Shown here: piece after piece, positions 58,875 through 64,000 of the stretch
How positions within the stretch are numbered: the first letter of the stretch is position 1
Layout of the letters: each line of letters begins with the position of its first letter
Assembly (NCBI GenBank): GCA_027532825.1
Contig: JAPZTL010000018.1
Location: 54,121-118,120, forward strand
Direction: 5' to 3'
Source of the DNA: Silanimonas sp021297925
Lineage (GTDB): Bacteria > Pseudomonadota > Gammaproteobacteria > Xanthomonadales > Xanthomonadaceae
Length of the DNA stretch: 64,000 nt
The notes under the pieces: generated by a model
Told to the model about the DNA's origin: nothing
The model's database searches: none
The model's input: the letters and a program-made list of their open reading frames with translations, nothing else
Position numbers and translations under genes: made by a program

Positions 58875-59761
58875 CGATGCCGTCGCGCGCCTCGACCATG
58901 CCGCCGCTCGGCGAGGGCTGGCGGGCCTTCCCGGCGCCGGCCAAGCTCAACCTCTACCTGTCGGTCACCGGGCGCCTGCCGGACGGCTATCACGCGATCC
59001 AGACCCTGTTCCAGCTGCTCGACTGGGGCGACACGGTGTGGCTGCGCCCGCGACGCGATGGCGCGATCCATCGCGTCGGCACCGCCGACTGGTCCCCCGA
59101 CCCCGAGCGGGATCTCGTCGTACGGGCTGCCAGATTGCTCCGATCGGACTTCAAAATCTGGCAAGGTGTAGACATCGCCGTCGAAAAGCGTGTTCCCGTC
59201 GGTGGTGGGTTCGGAGGGGGGTCGTCCGATGCCGCTACCGTCCTCGTTGCGCTCGACGCCCTCTGGGGCCTCGGGGCGGGTTCGGATCATCTCGCCAAGC
59301 TCGGGCGCGCCCTCGGCGCCGACGTACCGGTGTTCGTGCAGGGGCGGACGGCGTGGGCGGAGGGGGTCGGGGATCGCCTGCAGCCGGTGGCGCTCGGCGC
59401 CCGCCACTACGTGGTCGCCGATTCCGGCGTGTCGGTCCCGACGGCCGAGCTCTTCCAAGCCCCTGATTTGAAGCGGGATGCCGCCCCGGCTACAATCGCC
59501 GACTTCCTTTCCGGGACGGTCCACGGCAACGCCTTCGAGCCGGTGCTGCGCCAACGCGCGCCGCTCGTGTCGACGCTGCTGGATCGTCTGGGGGCATTCG
59601 GCGACGCACGGCTCACCGGCACGGGGGGCGGCTGCTTCGTCGAGTTGCCTTCGCGGGCCGAGGCCGAAGCCGCGCAGCGCCAGCTGGCGGCGGAGGGTTG
59701 GGCCTGCCGGGCCTGCGTCGGCGTCGATCGCTCGCCCCTGTGGGCCGCGCTCGGGGCCTGA
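58871..59761 (+). CDS. ispE: 4-(cytidine 5'-diphospho)-2-C-methyl-D-erythritol kinase IspE
   Basis: A 296-residue GHMP kinase of the MEP pathway. PAPAKLNLYLSVTGRLPDGYH, the ATP loop VPVGGGFGGGSSDAATV and the C-terminal LTGTGGGCFVE are diagnostic. Overlaps lolB by four bases. Unusual DNA features lie inside it: an AT-rich hairpin island with rare codons at 59128-59163, and a consensus-like promoter at 59468-59496. A neighbouring order of lolB-ispE-tRNA-Gln-prs is typical of gammaproteobacteria. Confidence 0.95.
   Translation: MTMPSRASTMPPLGEGWRAFPAPAKLNLYLSVTGRLPDGYHAIQTLFQLLDWGDTVWLRPRRDGAIHRVGTADWSPDPERDLVVRAARLLRSDFKIWQGVDIAVEKRVPVGGGFGGGSSDAATVLVALDALWGLGAGSDHLAKLGRALGADVPVFVQGRTAWAEGVGDRLQPVALGARHYVVADSGVSVPTAELFQAPDLKRDAAPATIADFLSGTVHGNAFEPVLRQRAPLVSTLLDRLGAFGDARLTGTGGGCFVELPSRAEAEAAQRQLAAEGWACRACVGVDRSPLWAALGA
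59128..59163 (+). repeat. AT-rich hairpin inside ispE
   Basis: A perfect 9-bp inverted repeat (TGCCAGATT/AATCTGGCA) with an 18-nt loop. The codons here (AGA, CGA, AAA, then CAA, GTA) are rarely used elsewhere in the window, so the DNA or RNA sequence may be under selection beyond coding. Confidence 0.55.
59468..59496 (+). promoter_or_regulatory. Promoter inside ispE for tRNA-Gln/prs
   Basis: TTGAAG (59468-59473), 17-bp spacer, TACAAT (59491-59496). Transcription would begin near 59503, about 270 bases before tRNA-Gln. The TTG and ACA codons used here are unusual for this GC-rich genome, which suggests that the promoter constrains the coding sequence. Confidence 0.62.
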
Positions 59762-59776
59762 GCGCTACAGACACAC

Positions 59777-59853
59777 AGGGGCGTCGCCAAGTGGCCCAAG
59801 GCACCGGGTTTTGATCCCGGCATCCGTAGGTTCGAATCCTACCGCCCCTGCCA
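59777..59853 (+). tRNA. tRNA-Gln (anticodon TTG)
   Basis: A 77-nt gene. Acceptor AGGGGCG pairs with CGCCCCT, the anticodon stem CCGGG/CCCGG closes loop TTTTGAT with anticodon TTG, and the T arm holds GTTCGAATC. The CCA end is encoded. It lies between ispE and prs, a usual place in gammaproteobacteria. Confidence 0.97.
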
Positions 59854-59893
59854 CACCGTTCCGCCCGGTTGCACCCTTTCCGGAGCCTTCGCG

Positions 59894-60850
59894 ATGCGCA
59901 AGCAAAACCTGCTGCTGTTCACCGGCAACGCGAACCGCCCGCTCGCGTTGTCCGTGTGCCGCGAACTCGGCGTGCCGCTCGGCAAGGCCCTCGTCAGCCG
60001 CTTCTCCGATGGCGAAGTGCAGGTCGAGATCGAGGAGACCGTGCGCGGCCAGGACGTCTACGTCCTGCAGCCCACCTGCGCGCCCACGGCCGAGAACCTG
60101 ATGGAACTGCTGGTGCTGGTCGACGCGCTCAAGCGCGCCTCGGTCAACAGCGTCACCGCGGTGGTGCCGTACTTCGGCTACGCCCGCCAGGACCGCCGCC
60201 CGCGCTCGGCGCGCGTGCCGATCACCGCCAAGGTCGCGGCCAAGATGTTCGGCGCCGTGGGCACCGACCGCCTGCTCACGGTCGACCTGCACGCCGACCA
60301 GATCCAGGGTTTCTTCGACATCCCGGTCGACAACGTCTACTCCTCGCCGTTGCTGCTGGCCGACATCTGGCGCACGCACGGCACCGACAACCTGATCGTC
60401 GTGTCCCCGGACGTCGGCGGCGTGGTCCGCGCCCGCAGCATCGCCAAGCGCCTCGACGATGCCGACCTCGCCATCATCGACAAGCGCCGCCCGCGCGCCA
60501 ATGTCGCCACGGTGATGAACATCATCGGCGACGTGGAAGGCAAGACCTGCGTGCTGGTCGACGACATCGTCGATACCGCCGGCACCCTCTGCGCCGCGGC
60601 GGCCGCGCTGAAGAACAACGGCGCCCGCAAGGTCGTCGCCTACTGCACCCACCCCGTGCTCTCGGGTGCGGCGATCAGCAACATCACCAACAGCCAGCTC
60701 GACGAGCTGGTCGTCACCGACACCATCCCGCTGGCGGAGACCGCGCGCCTGTGCCCGCGCATCCGCCAGCTCAGCGTCGCCGAACTGCTCGCCGAGACCG
60801 TCCGCCGCATCGCCTTCGGCGAATCGGTCTCCGAGCTCTACGTCGACTGA
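59894..60850 (+). CDS. prs: Ribose-phosphate diphosphokinase Prs
   Basis: A 318-residue PRPP synthetase. The flexible loop YFGYARQDRRPRSARVPI, the VDLHADQIQGFFDIP region and the PRPP-binding VLVDDIVDTAGTLCAA are present. It makes PRPP for nucleotides, histidine, tryptophan and NAD. It follows tRNA-Gln by 40 bp; its long leader probably contains that tRNA, so maturation may cut the mRNA. Confidence 0.96.
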   Translation: MRKQNLLLFTGNANRPLALSVCRELGVPLGKALVSRFSDGEVQVEIEETVRGQDVYVLQPTCAPTAENLMELLVLVDALKRASVNSVTAVVPYFGYARQDRRPRSARVPITAKVAAKMFGAVGTDRLLTVDLHADQIQGFFDIPVDNVYSSPLLLADIWRTHGTDNLIVVSPDVGGVVRARSIAKRLDDADLAIIDKRRPRANVATVMNIIGDVEGKTCVLVDDIVDTAGTLCAAAAALKNNGARKVVAYCTHPVLSGAAISNITNSQLDELVVTDTIPLAETARLCPRIRQLSVAELLAETVRRIAFGESVSELYVD

Positions 60851-60890
60851 CCCGTTCCGCCGCGGCGCCCCGGCGTCGCGGCCGCTGCAC

Positions 60891-60934
60891 CACTGCCCTG
60901 GTCGCGGGGCAGTGTCCCCACCGCCGCGAGGCGG
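60891..60934 (+). other. Leader hairpins before rplY
   Basis: Two stems: CACTGCCC/GGGCAGTG (60891-60898 with 60907-60914) and CCGCC/GGCGG with GCGA loop (60921-60934). The second ends 24 bases before the rplY ATG. Such structures occur in ribosomal-protein leaders used for autoregulation; no direct evidence here. Confidence 0.4.
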
Positions 60935-60958
60935 TCCATTCCAAGCAAGGCAACAACC

Positions 60959-61651
60959 ATGGCCATCCACATCATCAACGCCACCAGCCGCAAGGACGAG
61001 GGGAAGGGTGCGAGCCGCCGCCTGCGTCATGCGGGCCAGGTCCCGGCGATCGTCTACGGCGCCAACCTGCCGCCGGAGTCCGTCCAGCTCAACCACGAGA
61101 AGCTCTGGCTCATCCAGCAGAACGAGTGGTTCTACGCCTCGATCCTCGACCTCGACGTCGACGGCAAGGTGCAGAAGGTCCTGCTGCGCGACATGCAGCG
61201 CCATCCGTACAAGCAGGTCGTCATGCACGTCGACTTCCAGCGCATCGACGAGAACGCGCCGATCCGCTTCAAGGTGCCGCTGCACTTCACCAACCAGGAA
61301 AGCTCGCCGGCCGGCAAGCTCGCCGGCGTCGTCATCACCCACGAACTGAACGCCGTCGAAGTCTCGGCCCTGCCGAAGGACCTGCCGGAGTTCATCGAGG
61401 TCGACCTGTCGGCGCTCGCCGTTGGCGACACTGTCCACCTCTCGGCCCTCAAGCTGCCGGCGGGTGTCTCGATTCCCGAGCTGAAGCTGGGCAAGGAACA
61501 CGACCTCGCCGTCGTGATCGCCAAGCACGCGCGTGCCGCCGAGGAAGAAGTGGCCGCCCCGGCCGCCGCCGAAGTGCCGAGCACCAAGTCGGCCAAGGCC
61601 GCCGCCGCTCCGGCCGCCGCCGCTCCGGCCAAGCCCGCGAAGAAGAAGTGA
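60959..61651 (+). CDS. rplY: 50S ribosomal protein L25/general stress protein Ctc
   Basis: A 230-residue L25 of the long (Ctc) type: the N-terminal 5S rRNA-binding domain (about 1-95; GASRRLRHAGQVPAIVYG, RHPYKQVVMHVDFQRI), the C-terminal beta domain (about 100-185), and a low-complexity Ala/Pro/Lys tail. Ala-rich repeats in the tail (AAAAPAAAAPAKPAKKK) give the basic end. It stabilises 5S rRNA in the large subunit. The prs-rplY-pth-ychF order is widely conserved. Confidence 0.95.
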   Translation: MAIHIINATSRKDEGKGASRRLRHAGQVPAIVYGANLPPESVQLNHEKLWLIQQNEWFYASILDLDVDGKVQKVLLRDMQRHPYKQVVMHVDFQRIDENAPIRFKVPLHFTNQESSPAGKLAGVVITHELNAVEVSALPKDLPEFIEVDLSALAVGDTVHLSALKLPAGVSIPELKLGKEHDLAVVIAKHARAAEEEVAAPAAAEVPSTKSAKAAAAPAAAAPAKPAKKK

Positions 61652-61661
61652 TCGTGCCGTC

Positions 61662-61686
61662 CGTGGCGCCCCGACCGGGCGCCACG
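61662..61686 (+). repeat. Hairpin between rplY and pth
   Basis: A perfect 9-bp stem (CGTGGCGCC/GGCGCCACG) with a 7-nt loop, 10 bases after the rplY stop. No T-run, so it may be a processing site or attenuator rather than a full terminator. Confidence 0.5.
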
Positions 61687-61713
61687 GCGGGTTCAGCGAT
61701 CATCGGATCAGCG

Positions 61714-62298
61714 ATGGCGGGCTTGCGCCTCATCGTCGGGCTGGGAAATCCCGGTGCCGAATACGACCGGACCCGGCACAACGCCGGGTTCTGGTTTGTT
61801 GACGCCCTCGCGGCGCAGGCGAACGCCCGCTGGGGGCTTGATTCGAAGTTGCACGGCGAGATCGCGAAAGCCGAGGTCGCCGGGCACACGCTGTGGCTGC
61901 TCAAGCCCAGCACCTTCATGAACGCGTCGGGCCGCTCGGTGGCCGCGGCACTGCGCTACTGGAAGATCGAGCCTGCCGAGTGCCTCGTCGCCCATGACGA
62001 ACTTGACCTCGCGCCGGGTGTGGCGCGCCTCAAGTTCGATGGGGGCCACGGCGGCCAGAATGGCCTGCGCGACATCCACGCCCAGCTCGGGCATGGCAAG
62101 TACCACCGCCTTCGGGTCGGCATCGGCCACCCCGGCGACAAGACCAAGGTCACGCCCTGGGTGCTCGGACGCCCGGGGCGCGACGACGAGGCGGCGATCC
62201 GTGCGGCCCTCGACGATGCGCTGCGCGTGCTGCCCCTAGCGCTCGCCGGTGATTTTCCCGAGGCGATGAAGCGCCTCCACACCCCCGGCCCCAAGTAA
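61714..62298 (+). CDS. pth: Peptidyl-tRNA hydrolase
   Basis: A 194-residue Pth that frees tRNA from stalled peptidyl-tRNA. IVGLGNPGAEYDRTRHNAGFWFVD contains the catalytic histidine; STFMNASGRSV and HDELDLAPG follow, and KFDGGHGGQNGLRDI is the other family signature. ATG at 61714 gives the normal start; an in-frame extension toward 61654 is not conserved in character. Weak ribosome site. Confidence 0.95.
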   Translation: MAGLRLIVGLGNPGAEYDRTRHNAGFWFVDALAAQANARWGLDSKLHGEIAKAEVAGHTLWLLKPSTFMNASGRSVAAALRYWKIEPAECLVAHDELDLAPGVARLKFDGGHGGQNGLRDIHAQLGHGKYHRLRVGIGHPGDKTKVTPWVLGRPGRDDEAAIRAALDDALRVLPLALAGDFPEAMKRLHTPGPK

Positions 62299-62350
62299 AC
62301 CCCATACCCCGCGTGCCGCGCCGCGGCCGCATCCCCGAACCGGAGTCACC

Positions 62351-63442
62351 ATGGGCATCAAGTGCGGCATCGTCGGCCTGCCGAACGTCGGCAAGTCCAC
62401 CCTCTTCAACGCGCTGACGAAGGCCGGCATCGCCGCCGAGAACTACCCGTTCTGCACCATCGAACCGAACGTCGGCATCGTCGAGGTGCCGGACAAGCGC
62501 CTCCAGCAGCTCGCCGAGATCGTCAAGCCGCAGAAGGTGCAGCCGGCCATCGTCGAGTTCGTCGACATCGCCGGTCTCGTCGCCGGCGCCAGCAAGGGCG
62601 AGGGCCTCGGCAACCAGTTCCTCGCCAACATTCGCGAGACCGATGCCATCGTGAACGTGGTCCGCTGCTTCGACGACGCCAACGTGGTGCACGTGTCGGG
62701 CCGCGTCGACCCGATCGCCGACATCGAGACCATCGTCACCGAGCTGGCGCTGGCCGACCTCGGCGCCGTCGAGAAGGCCCTGCAGCGCGAAGGTAAGCGT
62801 GCCAAGTCGGGCGACAAGGACGCCCAGAAGCTGGTGGCGGTGCTTGAGCGCTTGATGCCGGTGCTTGATCAGGGCCGCCCCGCGCGCACGCTGGAGTTCA
62901 GCGACGAGGAAAAGCTGCTGCTCAAGCCGCTGTGTCTGCTCACCATCAAGCCGGCGATGTACGTGGGCAACGTGCTTGAGGATGGCTTCGAGAACAACCC
63001 GCACCTCGACCGGCTGCGTGAGTTCGCCTCGCGCGAGAAGGCGCCGGTGGTCGCCGTCTGTGCCAAGATCGAGGCCGAGTTGGCCGACCTCGACGACGCC
63101 GACAAGCAGGCCTTCCTCGAGGACCTCGGCTTTGATGAGCCGGGCCTCAACCGCCTGATCCGCGCGGGCTACGACCTGCTCGGCCTGCAGACCTACTTCA
63201 CTGCCGGCGTCAAGGAAGTCCGCGCCTGGACGATCCACAAGGGCGACACCGCCCCGAAGGCGGCCGGCGTCATCCACACCGACTTCGAGAAGGGCTTCAT
63301 CCGCGCCCAGACCATCGCCTTCGAGGACTTCGTTGCGCTGAAGGGAGAGCAGGGCGCCAAGGAGGCCGGCAAGCAGCGCGCGGAAGGGAAGGACTACGTG
63401 GTCAGGGACGGTGACGTCCTGAACTTCCTGTTCAACGTCTGA
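62351..63442 (+). CDS. ychF: Redox-regulated ATPase YchF (Obg family)
   Basis: A 363-residue P-loop protein. G1 is GLPNVGKS, G3 DIAGLV, and the NKxD motif is replaced by a CAKIEAEL-type stretch, which gives YchF its preference for ATP over GTP. A coiled region and C-terminal TGS domain (LQTYFTAGVKEVRAWTI) are present. It associates with ribosomes and oxidative-stress response. A tRNA cluster follows after 75 bp. Confidence 0.95.
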   Translation: MGIKCGIVGLPNVGKSTLFNALTKAGIAAENYPFCTIEPNVGIVEVPDKRLQQLAEIVKPQKVQPAIVEFVDIAGLVAGASKGEGLGNQFLANIRETDAIVNVVRCFDDANVVHVSGRVDPIADIETIVTELALADLGAVEKALQREGKRAKSGDKDAQKLVAVLERLMPVLDQGRPARTLEFSDEEKLLLKPLCLLTIKPAMYVGNVLEDGFENNPHLDRLREFASREKAPVVAVCAKIEAELADLDDADKQAFLEDLGFDEPGLNRLIRAGYDLLGLQTYFTAGVKEVRAWTIHKGDTAPKAAGVIHTDFEKGFIRAQTIAFEDFVALKGEQGAKEAGKQRAEGKDYVVRDGDVLNFLFNV

Positions 63443-63474
63443 CCCCCCGGGGGCATCCCGTCTCCCCGGCCGCG

Positions 63475-63503
63475 TTGACAAGGGTGGGGCACGTCGCCAG
63501 AAT
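63475..63503 (+). promoter_or_regulatory. Strong promoter of the tRNA-Tyr/Gly/Thr-tuf unit
   Basis: TTGACA (63475-63480), 17-bp spacer, CAGAAT (63498-63503). A perfect -35 and a fair -10 at ideal spacing; transcription would begin near 63510, seven bases before tRNA-Tyr. Confidence 0.78.
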
Positions 63504-63516
63504 ATGCGGCTCTGTC

Positions 63517-63602
63517 GGAGGGATACCCAAGCGGCCAACGGGGGCAGACTGTAAATCTGCTGGCTCACGCCTTCGGTGGTTCGAATCCACCTCCCTCCAC
63601 CA
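63517..63602 (+). tRNA. tRNA-Tyr (anticodon GTA)
   Basis: An 86-nt class II tRNA with a long variable arm (CTCACGCCTTCG region). Acceptor GGAGGGA pairs with TCCCTCC; the anticodon loop CTGTAAA holds GTA; T loop TTCGAAT; CCA encoded. Confidence 0.97.
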
Positions 63603-63650
63603 CCTCCGGCGCCTCGCGGCGACGGGGTGGAGAACGGTCCAGCCTCAAGG

Positions 63651-63724
<74 letters not shown>

Positions 63725-63750
63725 AGGTTCCACCGCGGCACCCAAGACAC

Positions 63751-63826
<76 letters not shown>

Positions 63827-63859
63827 TCCAACGCAACCTTCATCACCGGATAGACGGCA

Positions 63860-64000
63860 ATGGCAAAGGGCAAGTTCGAGCGCACCAAGCCGCACGTGAA
63901 CGTGGGCACGATCGGTCACGTTGACCACGGCAAGACGACGCTGACGGCGGCGCTGACGAAGGTCGGCGCGGAGCGTTTTGGCGGTGAGTTCAAGGCGTAC
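63860..64000 (+). CDS. tuf: Elongation factor Tu, N-terminal part
   Basis: The first 47 residues of EF-Tu, cut by the window end. MAKGKFERTKPHVNVGTIGH and the G1 loop GHVDHGKT are unmistakable. Its place after tRNA-Tyr/Gly/Thr matches the tufB locus, so a second copy (tufA) probably lies with the ribosomal genes elsewhere. Confidence 0.97.
   Translation, partial: MAKGKFERTKPHVNVGTIGHVDHGKTTLTAALTKVGAERFGGEFKAY

Overview
This 64 kb window is chromosomal core-genome DNA from a high-GC gammaproteobacterium, most probably of the Lysobacteraceae/Xanthomonadaceae group. The best indicators are a fused aspartokinase/diaminopimelate decarboxylase (lysA-lysC fusion) coupled to murL and murD2, the alternative D-glutamate route of peptidoglycan synthesis described in xanthomonads. 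A sufR-B-C-D-S operon, an FNR/ANR regulator beside cbb3 oxidase genes, GC-biased codon use and TAnnnT-type -10 elements agree with this. I see no transposase, integrase, prophage, CRISPR array or rRNA operon. Genus cannot be decided from the sequence alone.

Layout. 1-1.8 kb: end of a PerM-type permease, hda and an FMN reductase. 1.8-5.4 kb (minus): M20 peptidase, small GlsB-like membrane protein, amgK and murU (cell-wall sugar recycling). 5.4-6.8 kb: ComEA-like HhH protein downstream of a striking palindrome, then hutD. 6.8-13 kb (minus): SUF iron-sulfur operon with a GNAT enzyme and a Rieske ferredoxin at its end. 13-19.7 kb: trmY-like methyltransferase, two unknown membrane proteins, VIT-type transporter, SET-domain methyltransferase with basic tail, DUF2784-like protein, secreted amidohydrolase, alpha/beta hydrolase and a glycine-zipper envelope protein. 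19.7-21.5 kb: two tandem PhzF-family genes. 21.6-27 kb: lysAC-murL-murD2. 27-30.7 kb: dienelactone hydrolase, ispB, ssb, msrBA. 30.8-36.6 kb: two secreted S9 peptidases flanking a POT peptide transporter.

36.7-47.5 kb is a respiratory island: an FNR-type oxygen sensor, ccoH-I-S plus a TauE/SafE-like gene, an HD-GYP phosphodiesterase on the opposite strand, and ccoN-O-Q-P-(orphan)-G. Two FNR boxes lie upstream of ccoN, the nearer one exactly where a class II activator would bind; another possible box lies upstream of ccoH. The sensor, targets and assembly factors therefore sit together. 47.6-53.3 kb: secreted S8 protease with a P domain, small asparaginase-like protein, DUF2069 protein, wrbA, yihY, TlpA lipoprotein. 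53.3-59.8 kb: ppk2, prfA-hemA (minus), then TPR protein-lolB-ispE (plus). 59.8-64 kb: tRNA-Gln, prs, rplY, pth, ychF, tRNA-Tyr/Gly/Thr and the start of tuf.

No frank new mobile or defence system is visible. The less ordinary signals are regulatory: a recurrent -10 signature that places several transcription starts on or next to start codons (candidate leaderless mRNAs for ispB, the HD-GYP gene, yihY and ccoH), a promoter embedded in the ispE coding sequence with unusual codons, an AT-rich hairpin island also inside ispE, the comEA palindrome, and leader hairpins before rplY. The least characterised genes are the 54-aa/191-aa membrane pair at 13.9-14.6 kb and the 96-aa membrane protein within the cco cluster.
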